DNA from: Fodinibius roseus
GTDB taxonomy: Bacteria; Bacteroidota; Rhodothermia; Balneolales; Balneolaceae
Reading direction: 5' to 3'
NCBI RefSeq assembly: GCF_900129315.1
Contig: NZ_FQUS01000001.1
Span: forward strand, 310,001-374,000
Length of the DNA: 64,000 nt
The notes beneath the pieces are model-generated. The model worked only from the letters and a program-made list of their open reading frames with translations. It was not told the origin of the DNA and did no database searches. Shown one piece after another: positions 37,531 to 45,532 of this stretch. Each line of letters opens with the position of its first letter. The first letter of the stretch is position 1. The position numbers and the translations under genes were made by a program.

Positions 37531-39306
37531 TTATTTGCGTCGAAGCACGATCGGATCTTCTATCAGATCATATTGCAGGTCACCGTCCGGGGAATACCAG
37601 GGATGTTCACCCTCGACCCCGGCATTATATTGCCAGTGGCGGCATACAGTGGGAATTTTAATGGGAAATATGGTCAATTCTTTCGGGGAGATCTTGATGC
37701 GTATGAAGTTTTTATAATCTTCTCCGCGAAAAGACGAGAAAGCCTCCGTATCATGTGTTTTCAGAAGTAAAATAGCGACCAACAAGTATATGCCCATGGC
37801 GTATCCGCTAAAAAGCCATCCCAGGGCTGCAGCTATTATACCGCCGGCTGCAATACCTGTCATGCTGACCGGGATGGTCCCGAACAGGGCAATCAGCAAT
37901 GCAGCGGTAATCCAAATAGAGCAAAGGATCAAAAGAATTTGGAACAACCCATGCAGGAAACCTAAAATCCAACAGGTTATATTATTCTTTCTGTTTTTAT
38001 CAGCAAAGACCACAATGCCGGCAAAAACAATCAGTAGCAGAAAAGTTATTTCAGGATTATAGAACAATAAATTTTTATAGAGCCGGAGTGCTTCGTCTGC
38101 CTGGCTGATTGATAATGCTGAAAGAGCATGGAAAAACGATGCAGGATCGCCCCCCGCCGTATTGCTGACCGCCGTTAACCAGGCAAAAAGAAGATATATT
38201 ACGGAAAAGAAACCCCCGAATGTTCTATTAATGAACGGGAACTTGAGGTTGTTCCATGCGAGTTTCCGTGAGGTAGACTCATCAGGAAAAGACGTATTCC
38301 TTGTAAAAGTACCCGTTTCCAAATGAAGCCGGTCTGGAACCTGATGAGTCGGATGCAAGAAAGCACCGCCGCCGCCGGCTGTTATCTTCCAATCGGGATC
38401 AGGGTCATTCTCTTTTTTAAAACTGGCGTAATGGTGCAGGTCGCCTGCCAGTAACAGCCGAAAATTCAGCTGCTTCTTGTCTTCTTTTTTGGAATATCGC
38501 TCCTGGAAGAACTTGAGATTCCTGTAGGCTTTGTCGTCCTGCTGGTATTCCTGATACGTCCAGGCTGGCTCGGCTGTGCACAGAATAATATCATCTCCGG
38601 GTGAGGCCTGTTCATAGATTTTATCAAAATAATCGATTTGTGTTTTATCGATATCCGCACATAGCTGAATATCGATACCCCAGAGCCACCAGTCATGAGG
38701 GAGCCTGGTGGCAAAATAGCTCCGTGTCTGTTTGGTGTGCCATCCGCCAATCCATCGCTGTTGACAGAACATTTTGATAAAACTGGAGAGCCCGTCATAC
38801 CAGTCGTGATTCCCGGGAATGGCATACAGGGAGGGAGGCGATTCCTCTACATAGGGCAGTGAACAGCGATATGGAGCAATGAGCCTGTTTTGATATTCCT
38901 TCCAGGTGGCAGTGGGATACACTTCGTCTCCTCCCATCACCAGCATATTCGCCCGGGGCAAAAGGTGGTTTTCACCCGCGCTGTCACTGACCATTAATTT
39001 CTTCCGACCGATCAGGTAGGCAACAGAATAGGAGGAATTCCAGCCGGAGCCTATATCTGATACGTAATCAATCCATATTGATGATCGATCTGAGAAATCT
39101 TCGACCGGTTGTATCTCATTGGTAAGCTGCAGAGCCGCCTGCATCTCCCTCTTGTCGGCATAGTCGCCAAATACTGCTGAAATAACGGTACGTAAACCGG
39201 TTTGAGCTAATTGGGAGGGGCTATACCAGTCAACCATCCGTTTTTTTTCGAATCCCAATAATTTATTACTATCCCGGTCGGGACTCCTGGGTTTGTCAGT
39301 CGCCAT
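37531..39306 (-). CDS. Metallophosphoesterase with C-terminal membrane domain
   Basis: The 591-aa protein has a calcineurin-like phosphoesterase domain (about 75-320): MLVMGGDEVYPTA (GD at 126-127), AIPGNHDWYDGLSSF (GNHD 165-168) and LLAGDLHHYAS near the domain end. The C-terminal third has five or six hydrophobic helices, beginning FFSVIYLLFAWLTAV and ending YAMGIYLLVAILLL, so it is anchored in the membrane. No signal peptide is seen, which suggests a cytoplasmic catalytic domain. It is the first gene of the eight-gene unit and is 5 bases from the GMC oxidase. A lipid-phosphate or nucleotide-lipid substrate is possible. Confidence 0.88.
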   Translation of the reverse strand: MATDKPRSPDRDSNKLLGFEKKRMVDWYSPSQLAQTGLRTVISAVFGDYADKREMQAALQLTNEIQPVEDFSDRSSIWIDYVSDIGSGWNSSYSVAYLIGRKKLMVSDSAGENHLLPRANMLVMGGDEVYPTATWKEYQNRLIAPYRCSLPYVEESPPSLYAIPGNHDWYDGLSSFIKMFCQQRWIGGWHTKQTRSYFATRLPHDWWLWGIDIQLCADIDKTQIDYFDKIYEQASPGDDIILCTAEPAWTYQEYQQDDKAYRNLKFFQERYSKKEDKKQLNFRLLLAGDLHHYASFKKENDPDPDWKITAGGGGAFLHPTHQVPDRLHLETGTFTRNTSFPDESTSRKLAWNNLKFPFINRTFGGFFSVIYLLFAWLTAVSNTAGGDPASFFHALSALSISQADEALRLYKNLLFYNPEITFLLLIVFAGIVVFADKNRKNNITCWILGFLHGLFQILLILCSIWITAALLIALFGTIPVSMTGIAAGGIIAAALGWLFSGYAMGIYLLVAILLLKTHDTEAFSSFRGEDYKNFIRIKISPKELTIFPIKIPTVCRHWQYNAGVEGEHPWYSPDGDLQYDLIEDPIVLRRK

Positions 39307-39698
39307 ATTCTGGAATATAAGGTGAAATATTCTTTATCATCCCCTTTTGGTATCGCATCCGGTTCAAACAGGCTAATTTTTTTAGATCACGAACAGAAGT
39401 TGAAAGAGGTACCCAAAAAGCAACCTATTCCTGTATTACCCTGTAAATTATAGGTTAAGTTTTTTTCCCTTAGACACGGGTGCTGCTTTTTTAAAACAAT
39501 AAACGAAAAAAATGTATTTAACAAGGTACAGTTTTAAAATTATATCCTTGTAGGACAGACGGCACCGGGATCCCTTGATTTTCTTTTAGTAATAGGGGAA
39601 TTATGCTCAGACAGCGGAGGGACATTGATATAATAAGTACGGAGCAGTGGACTGTAGAGTGGAAATCTGTTCCGGGGAGATGCTTTAAACTTGATCTA
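39307..39698. other. Intergenic region upstream of the eight-gene unit, 392 bases
   Basis: It should contain the promoter for the metallophosphoesterase-to-patatin operon. No promoter match is convincing, and no gene or terminator is clear. A run of pyrimidine-rich sequence (39460-39500) is the only composition change. Confidence 0.45.
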
Positions 39699-40076
39699 TC
39701 AAAGTTCCGGGCGCTTTTTATGGGGATTCAAATAGACGGGTAAATTTTCATTATAATTGAATCTCAACTCTTTTTTCCATCCTTTTTCCAGTATAGGTTC
39801 TCCGATACCCTCGATGGTAATGACTGCACGGTTTTTTTGCTTTGACGGGGAAATATGCAACACTTTGGCTGTACCCTTTCCATTTATACATTCTTCTCCA
39901 CAATTGAAGGGGCCATCATATTCTATGGTGACTGCTTTGTCTTTTTTTGCGTGCCGGGGTACCAGATGACTACTTACTACGCATACGCCAATCCAGTTGT
40001 TAACTCCAGGCTGAATATGGGCTTGTCCCCGGCCGGTTTCACCGTTCACTTTTACTATCGGTAGTGTGATATCCAT
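39699..40076 (-). CDS. Hypothetical cytoplasmic protein
   Basis: The 125-aa protein has no signal peptide or membrane helix. It contains GRGQAHIQPGVNNWIGVCVVSS, a Cys pair in YDGPFNCGEECINGKG and a basic end PHKKRPEL. I do not recognise it. The normal composition, clean ATG and a terminator-like hairpin between it and csbD support a real gene. The cysteines could bind a metal, but no known motif is matched. Confidence 0.55.
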   Translation of the reverse strand: MDITLPIVKVNGETGRGQAHIQPGVNNWIGVCVVSSHLVPRHAKKDKAVTIEYDGPFNCGEECINGKGTAKVLHISPSKQKNRAVITIEGIGEPILEKGWKKELRFNYNENLPVYLNPHKKRPEL

Positions 40077-40105
40077 AACATCTATATGTTAAGTATAAAA
40101 AATAT

Positions 40106-40142
40106 AAAGCCCCAGCCTGTTAAAGGTAGCGGCTGGGGCTTT
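40106..40142. terminator. Hairpin between csbD and the hypothetical gene
   Basis: AAAGCCCCAGCC and GGCTGGGGCTTT form a perfect 12-base stem around a 13-base loop. The minus-strand side reads into AAAGCCCC-type stem ends with T's, so it likely terminates csbD. Confidence 0.75.
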
Positions 40143-40214
40143 ATGCGCTTTAGCTTACTCGGGAATGACAGCAAGTTAGGCCCTCTTCGCAGGTATAAAT
40201 TATATGCTTTTATT

Positions 40215-40400
40215 TCAGGCATTACGAACGATTTCCCGTGCTTTTTCTTTGGACGTCCCCAGCCGCTGCTGAATACGGCCGACAAGCTCTTCTTCCTTAC
40301 CCTCTGCATAGATTAGGTCGTCATCAGTCAGTTCTGCATATTTTTGTTTTAATTTCCCTTTTTTTTCGTTCCAGTTGCCTTTGATGTTTAATTTATTCAT
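40215..40400 (-). CDS. CsbD family small stress protein
   Basis: The 61-aa protein matches CsbD: MNKLNIKGNWNEKKGKLKQK, DDLIYAEGKEEELVGRIQQR and GTSKEKAREIV. CsbD-like proteins are small, hydrophilic and highly expressed under general stress. They are thought to be partly disordered. It sits with a PRC-barrel-like protein and a 56-aa protein, all likely stress related. A strong hairpin follows downstream. Confidence 0.95.
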   Translation of the reverse strand: MNKLNIKGNWNEKKGKLKQKYAELTDDDLIYAEGKEEELVGRIQQRLGTSKEKAREIVRNA

Positions 40401-40435
40401 GTGACTGTATGTTAATGATTGGGTGGTTGGATTGT

Positions 40436-40606
40436 TTATGTGCGGCGAGTGCCAGATTGTTTCGATTGTTGGATACGCCTTATTTTACGTCGAATACTTT
40501 CCATTAATTCTTCTATGGTCAGATCCTCGGGATTGTCGATAGAGTAGGGTTGGTCTTTTTTGTTCTTATTTCCGGGGATTTCTCCCTCGAATTTTATTGA
40601 GCTCAT
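40436..40606 (-). CDS. 56-aa small basic protein
   Basis: This short frame from ATG 40606 to TAA 40436 begins MSSIKFEGEIPGNKNKKDQP and continues with NPEDLTIEELMESIRRKIRRI, a charged helix. The start lies only four bases after the stop of the PRC-barrel-like gene, so the two are probably co-translated. It has no motif I know. The amphipathic, Arg-rich C-terminal helix could bind nucleic acid or a partner protein. Confidence 0.5.
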   Translation of the reverse strand: MSSIKFEGEIPGNKNKKDQPYSIDNPEDLTIEELMESIRRKIRRIQQSKQSGTRRT

Positions 40607-40610
40607 AAAA

Positions 40611-41177
40611 TCAGTTGTTTTTTCTGCTTATTGGTTTTTGAATTCTGTGCTTCTGACCTGTAGAATCACAGTAATTGTAAAGTTCATAGATGGAGGGTCC
40701 GAATGGGAAGCTCGGCGGGGGACATTTATCAGCGGAAACGCCTTTGGCCAGCTTCAAATCATTTTTGTCAACCTTCAGTACCACTTTTCCCTCTTCGGAA
40801 AGTTCCAAAAGGTCGGACGATGCCGGTACAGCGAAATATCGATTTCCTCCTCCGAAGAAATTTGTACAGTGCAAGATGATATATTGGAGGTTATTTTTAT
40901 CATCATACCTTATTTCTTTTATGCGACCCAGGAACTCCCCTTTATGGTTACGTATCTCTGCACTCATAGCATGGGACGTCAGCGAGTTCCGTAATTTCAT
41001 TATTATTTCTTCATCAATCACATCTATTACCATTCGTTGACCGCTGTTTTGTTTCTTCTGCAGTGGTCTTTGCAGGTTTGTGGCCGGGCTGGTAGGGTCT
41101 GGCATATCTACATCCAATTGCTGGTGAAATAGGATACCACCTCGTTTCAGGTGGTCTTGTTTTTTTCTCATACCCAT
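40611..41177 (-). CDS. PRC-barrel-like domain protein
   Basis: Several in-frame starts exist; ATG at 41177 (188 aa) is chosen, with the frame open to 41315. Residues from about 78 on form a PRC-barrel-like strand set: SAEIRNHKGEFLGRIKEIRYD, LQYIILHCTNFFGGGNRYFAVP and GKVVLKVDKNDLKLAKGV. PRC-barrel proteins occur in RNA metabolism (RimM) and in stress and photosynthesis contexts. The N-terminal 70 residues are low in complexity. It is the first gene of a probable unit with the 56-aa protein and csbD. Confidence 0.65.
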   Translation of the reverse strand: MGMRKKQDHLKRGGILFHQQLDVDMPDPTSPATNLQRPLQKKQNSGQRMVIDVIDEEIIMKLRNSLTSHAMSAEIRNHKGEFLGRIKEIRYDDKNNLQYIILHCTNFFGGGNRYFAVPASSDLLELSEEGKVVLKVDKNDLKLAKGVSADKCPPPSFPFGPSIYELYNYCDSTGQKHRIQKPISRKNN

Positions 41178-41406
41178 TTTATTAAAGATCATCGGACTAA
41201 AACATAGAACGAACTGTGATATTTGCGTAGACAATTTTGCTACATCACTCTGTAAAAAATGTACTTTGAACTCGGCGTAAAGGAGAAAGGATATGTCAGG
41301 ATATATTTTTAACAACGATAGCCTTTTATGCCATCGGCGATTTAGCCATATTCTTTTTAAAATTGGAGAAATGCGAGATAGAGCGGAAGGCCGGCAGCAG
41401 AATCAC

Positions 41407-42051
41407 CTACTGAATCAAATCGTTTGCGATGGCGTACCGGGTCATTTCCACATTTGTAGCCAGATTCATTTTCTCTTTTATCCGCGAGCGATAAGTATGG
41501 ACCGTATGCGGACTCAGGGAAAGTTCATTTGCTATTTCAGCCACACCTTTTCCTGCAGCAATCATACACAGAACCTCAAATTCGCGATCAGAAAGTGATT
41601 CGTGTAGCGGTTGACCATTGGGGCGACTTTGATCTACCTGAAGCGCCAGTTGTTCGGCTACATCTTCGGTAATATACTTTCTTTTTTCGATTACGATTTT
41701 TTTAATTGCTTTAACCAGCTTCTTTGATATGCTGGATTTGCAAAGGTAGCCTTCGGCCCCGGCTTTGAGGGCACGTATGGCAAATCGTTCCTCCGGATGG
41801 ATACTGAGAATAAGAATGGGTAACGAAGGGTATAAATTCTTAATATCTTTTATAAGATCCATGCCACTTTTTCCAGGCATAGTAATATCCAGGATAACAA
41901 TATCAGGCAGAGGCGAGGCCTCGAGTTTGCTAAGCAGCTCTCTGCCATCTGAGGATTCCCCGACCACCTGAATTCCCATTTCATTGTCAATAACTTTTTT
42001 GACTCCTTCCCGCATTAAAGGATGGTCGTCAGCAATGACGGTATTAATCAT
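41407..42051 (-). CDS. NarL/FixJ-type response regulator
   Basis: The 214-aa regulator has a receiver domain with the acidic pocket ADDHPLMREGV and phosphoacceptor Asp55 (DIVILDITMPGKSG), a Lys in YLCKSSISKK and a LuxR-type helix-turn-helix, LSDREFEVLCMIAAGKGVAEIANELSLSPHTVHTYRSRI. It is phosphorylated by a histidine kinase and binds DNA as a dimer. The divergent gene at 42780 is a GAF histidine kinase with a HisKA_3-type domain, the usual partner of NarL-type regulators, so the two are probably a pair. Confidence 0.95.
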   Translation of the reverse strand: MINTVIADDHPLMREGVKKVIDNEMGIQVVGESSDGRELLSKLEASPLPDIVILDITMPGKSGMDLIKDIKNLYPSLPILILSIHPEERFAIRALKAGAEGYLCKSSISKKLVKAIKKIVIEKRKYITEDVAEQLALQVDQSRPNGQPLHESLSDREFEVLCMIAAGKGVAEIANELSLSPHTVHTYRSRIKEKMNLATNVEMTRYAIANDLIQ

Positions 42052-42779
42052 AACTTGTACCCCGTTAATTTAAAATGGTGGTCTGTGAATATCAGCATTC
42101 AAAAAACTGATAACATTTTAGTTGTAATAATCGGTGTCATGTATCGGTGGGAGAGGGGGCCCGTTAAACGCGAAAGCAACTCGTAGCCCGGTACCGTAAT
42201 ATTTTCGTGTTTAATTATGTATGACACTGATAACATTGTTAATCCCTCCGTATGTTAAAGTAAATATACTATAAAATGTTCCCTCTAAAAATGAATGTCA
42301 ACCAAAAATGAATGGAAAAATGAATAGTATGTATTGCTCGTAGTAGTTGTGTAATAGAAGGTTCAGTTGTATGGTTAACCGCTTATTATCCCTGATGCCA
42401 TTGCCTTCTCCTGTGTTTAATGAAGGAACATTTTATGAATTCCCCGTTATATATTAACTGCTGTGGAATAAAATTTCTATAGAAATAAACAGGTGAGGGC
42501 ATCATGCACGCCGAACTATAGCTTATCACGATAATGTTATGATTGTTCTTGTAAAATATTGAAATAGAAAAAATGGCCCCGATGTTATACTTTTCCTGAT
42601 GGTTTACTTTCAAATTCAAATAAATGAGATGAGGTCGATCAGGGCATTAATTTTCATCTGCTGTGTCTTCCTAATCCTGATGGGGTCATTCCTGAGATAC
42701 TTCACTCAGCTACATGGGAAGAAAACGTGCAGGTAAATAAGTTTTTTGTCGCAAAATCCGGGATCAAGGCCCAAATTTT
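42052..42779. promoter_or_regulatory. Long divergent intergenic region of the two-component pair, 728 bases
   Basis: This AT-rich spacer between the response regulator and the kinase has an exact 12-base direct repeat, ACTGATAACATT, at 42106-42117 and 42226-42237. The second copy is preceded by ATGACACT, and a GTGTCAT lies between the copies. These could be regulator-binding sites. A 77-codon minus frame at 42386-42619 has poor composition and is not called. Confidence 0.4.
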
Positions 42780-44039
42780 ATGAAAAATGATAAAGGAAAG
42801 ACTCGAACAGAAATAGAGCCAATTAAACAGCAGCGTTATCATGAGTCGCTGGCTACGCTGGGGGTATATGCTTTAGAGCAGGATGATCTTGAGGCAATTA
42901 TGCACCGGGCTGTACAACAAACTTGTATGAACCTGGAAGTGGAAAGTACGTTTATCGCTCAATATAATCCCGAACAGGATACGCTTAAGGTTGTAGCCGA
43001 GACCGGTTGTGAATGTAAAGAGTTGAAAATTATTAACGATGCAAAATGGGATCTTGGTTATGCATTACAATCCGGAAAGCCGGTTTGTGTAAATGATTAT
43101 ACCAAAGAAAATCGATTTATAATCTCTCCCATTTTAAAACACCACGATTTTAAGAGTAGTGTTCTTGTTGCTGTCAGGGGGACGGAAGAGACCTACGGCG
43201 TGTTTGGATTTTATACACTTGAAAAGCGATCGTTTTCAGAAAGCGAGCTCAACTTTATCCAGATGGCTGCCAATATTGTTGCAGTGGCTATAGAACGAAA
43301 AAAGACCCAAAAAAGGTTAAAAAAGACCAATGCCCAGCTTAGAGAGGAGATGAAGCGAAGCCGGCAATACCAAAAAGATATCTTAAAAAATAATATTATA
43401 GAACGGTGGGAGCTGGGCGGATATCTTCATGATAATCTCGGACAGATGTTGGCTTCAGCTAAAATTATTATCCATGATATCGAGAATAAACTGAAACAAA
43501 ATGAGACCGGTATAGCTGAACAAATTGTTACATTAAATTCCATTATAGACAAGGGAATTGAAGGGATACGTAACTTAACGCATGATATCATTCCTGTTGA
43601 TATTGAAAAGGAGGGCGTGGAATATGCATTTCATTTTCTTATGCGGCAGACTCAAAAATTATACGACATTAACTGCATGCTGAAGATGAATAAAATTGTG
43701 ACTGAAATTAAAAACAGGAAGATGGCTACTCATTTGTACCATGTGGTACAGGAGGCTATCAAAAACGCGGTGATGCATGGAGCGGCGAAGAATATTACGG
43801 TTACCGTACGGGAATCGGATGACAATCTGATACTGAAGATAGCAGATGATGGTATTGGGATATCAAATAAAAAACAAAGTAATGGAAAAGGATTGCGAAT
43901 TATAAAACATCGCATGGATTTGCTGGGCGGCACTTTCGATATTGAGGATATTTCCGATGACCATGCAACAGGAGCCCGGGTAACGATTACGCTTCCGTTG
44001 GAAAAATTAAAGGAAGAACAGGAAACGGAAGATGGATAG
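42780..44039 (+). CDS. GAF-domain sensor histidine kinase (HisKA_3 type)
   Basis: The 419-aa soluble kinase has a GAF domain (about 20-175; LEVESTFIAQYNPEQDTLKV and ESELNFIQMAANIVAVAIE), a coiled coil (about 176-205), the phosphoacceptor helix GGYLHDNLGQMLASAKIII (His217) and an ATPase domain with VVQEAIKNAVMHGAAKNITV, ADDGIGISNKK and NGKGLRIIKHRMDLLGG. No membrane helix is present, so it senses a cytoplasmic small molecule through GAF. The GAF domain carries several cysteines (TCMNLE, GCECKE), so a redox or metal cue is possible. It is likely the partner of the divergent response regulator. Confidence 0.95.
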   Translation: MKNDKGKTRTEIEPIKQQRYHESLATLGVYALEQDDLEAIMHRAVQQTCMNLEVESTFIAQYNPEQDTLKVVAETGCECKELKIINDAKWDLGYALQSGKPVCVNDYTKENRFIISPILKHHDFKSSVLVAVRGTEETYGVFGFYTLEKRSFSESELNFIQMAANIVAVAIERKKTQKRLKKTNAQLREEMKRSRQYQKDILKNNIIERWELGGYLHDNLGQMLASAKIIIHDIENKLKQNETGIAEQIVTLNSIIDKGIEGIRNLTHDIIPVDIEKEGVEYAFHFLMRQTQKLYDINCMLKMNKIVTEIKNRKMATHLYHVVQEAIKNAVMHGAAKNITVTVRESDDNLILKIADDGIGISNKKQSNGKGLRIIKHRMDLLGGTFDIEDISDDHATGARVTITLPLEKLKEEQETEDG

Positions 44040-44448
44040 CCCTTTCCCTTTCATTAAGTTTCCCGGGAATTAATGTGTCTACTGTTCAGATAGCTGATCC
44101 GTATACCTCACTAACAAATAAAGCTGACAGGGAGATCCGGTTAGGGGTAAAAAAGAAGGCGGCGTCCGATATTCCAGGTACGCCGCCTTTAGGGATTATG
44201 ATAAGGGAAATCCTTAATTAATAATGTTTGCCAAATTGAATGTAGTAACGAAGGTTATTTGATTTTATTTGAAAATAATTTCTTTTTTCTTATTTATTTC
44301 TTTCGTTACTTAAATTTCTTCTTTACGCTTCCTTTCTATCCAATCTCAATCGGCGTTATAAAGGTACCCTTATATTTCCGTATTTGTTAATTGATAATAC
44401 CTCATCATCTGATAGAAATCTTCTATTAGATCATGACCAATAGAAATA
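44040..44448. other. Convergent intergenic region, 409 bases
   Basis: It contains the 44156-44190 hairpin. The AT-rich remainder (44220-44440) holds no gene or repeat that I can support. Confidence 0.5.
44156..44190. terminator. Hairpin terminator downstream of the kinase
   Basis: AAGGCGGCGT and ACGCCGCCTT form a 10-base stem around a 15-base loop. The minus-strand side is followed by CTTTTTT, while the plus side has only a short T run. It may end transcripts from both directions. Confidence 0.75.
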
Positions 44449-44994
44449 CTAAAGGTTAAAGTAGGTTTCCTGTTCAGAGGGGATCTGAACATCGGGCACA
44501 CGGTTACGGATAAAGCGCATTATTTTGGCGATATCATCCACTTTAAGGGTGAAACGGGAGGATTCAATGGATAGCATCCTTTGAAAACGGGTACCATTTT
44601 TCTTCTTCCACATCAGGTGATAAGTTCTTGAAAAGTCGAACAGCGCTTCGTTTTGGGAACGGGGGCTGTCCGGTGCGAATTTAAGCGCCTCGATATTGTT
44701 GGCAGCTATTTTGTGCGAATCGAAATGTATTGAACCTTTATATATGTCAATAACAAGGATATCATCATCAAAACGAAAGATAAAGTGATAAAGAGGTTCA
44801 GAAAGTCTGAATATTCCCCAAAAACTAATAAAAAATAAAATCAAGGCCGTAAACTGACGGAAATTCAATATGTTCCATTTCATTGACATAAAAGTGCCGG
44901 CCAGTAAGAATGTCCCGCCGGCGGTACATACCAAAATGATGATGCCCCAAAAGAGATTGGTCTCTTCTTCCAGAATATGTAGTTCTTGCTGCAT
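44449..44994 (-). CDS. Two-helix membrane protein with cytoplasmic C-terminal domain
   Basis: Started at ATG 44994 the protein is 181 aa (a TTG at 45021 adds nine residues). Two helices (FWGIIILVCTAGGTFLLAGTF and FTALILFFISFWGIFRL) are followed by a soluble domain of about 110 residues: FDDDILVIDIYKGSIHF, FSRTYHLMWKKKNGT and LSIESSRFTLKVDDIAKIMRFI. The beta strands suggest a PH-like fold, as in many small bacterial membrane proteins of unknown function. No partner is evident nearby. Confidence 0.65.
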   Translation of the reverse strand: MQQELHILEEETNLFWGIIILVCTAGGTFLLAGTFMSMKWNILNFRQFTALILFFISFWGIFRLSEPLYHFIFRFDDDILVIDIYKGSIHFDSHKIAANNIEALKFAPDSPRSQNEALFDFSRTYHLMWKKKNGTRFQRMLSIESSRFTLKVDDIAKIMRFIRNRVPDVQIPSEQETYFNL

Positions 44995-45532
44995 TGCCTT
45001 ATGTCTATGGGTCTTTGCCAAACCGTTCTTTTGGTCGATCCCTGCCTGTTCGCGTATTCAAGAATCTTCACATGGGTTATACATGCTTCAGTTTTGAATT
45101 TGCTCAGGATTTGATATGGACCAAAATTACTGGTTTTTCAAACGCTCCGTCTATTGTCCGGTTGAGTAGCTGTCCAATATAATACGGTTAATAAAAACTC
45201 TTTTCTAATCTGACCGGGTCCTGCGCCCTTTAATTACTGTTGATGCGGGATATATTCCTGACAAATAGATAAATTTTATTTCGCTATGTGGTTTTAACAT
45301 TTAAAACTGGCCTGACAGCGTACCAACGTATGTCGGCTTCAATCGATCTCTTTACCAAAACTATGTTTCAGGACTTGAAGACCCAAAAAGATTCTTTGGA
45401 AAACAATCGCAAAACGCGTGTATCAGATAATGAGAACAGGGAATTTCATATTCCTTAGAAAATAGACTAATAAATGTCCCATAGGTTTAATATCTTTTGC
45501 CATCTAAATAAATCAGTAATTAATTGTTATCC
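44995..45532. other. Divergent intergenic region upstream of gatB, 538 bases
   Basis: It is unusually long for this window. TATCTTTTG at 45488-45496 is close to the Bacteroidota -7 promoter box, about 40 bases upstream of gatB. I find no small gene or repeat in the rest. Confidence 0.4.

Noticed and set aside
42386-42619. 77-codon minus-strand frame
   Set aside because: It is rich in Ile, Tyr and Asn from AT-rich DNA, with no start context or motif.
42780-44039. Kinase read as a phytochrome-type light sensor
   Set aside because: The GAF domain has several cysteines, but no bilin-binding motif context or PHY domain follows it.
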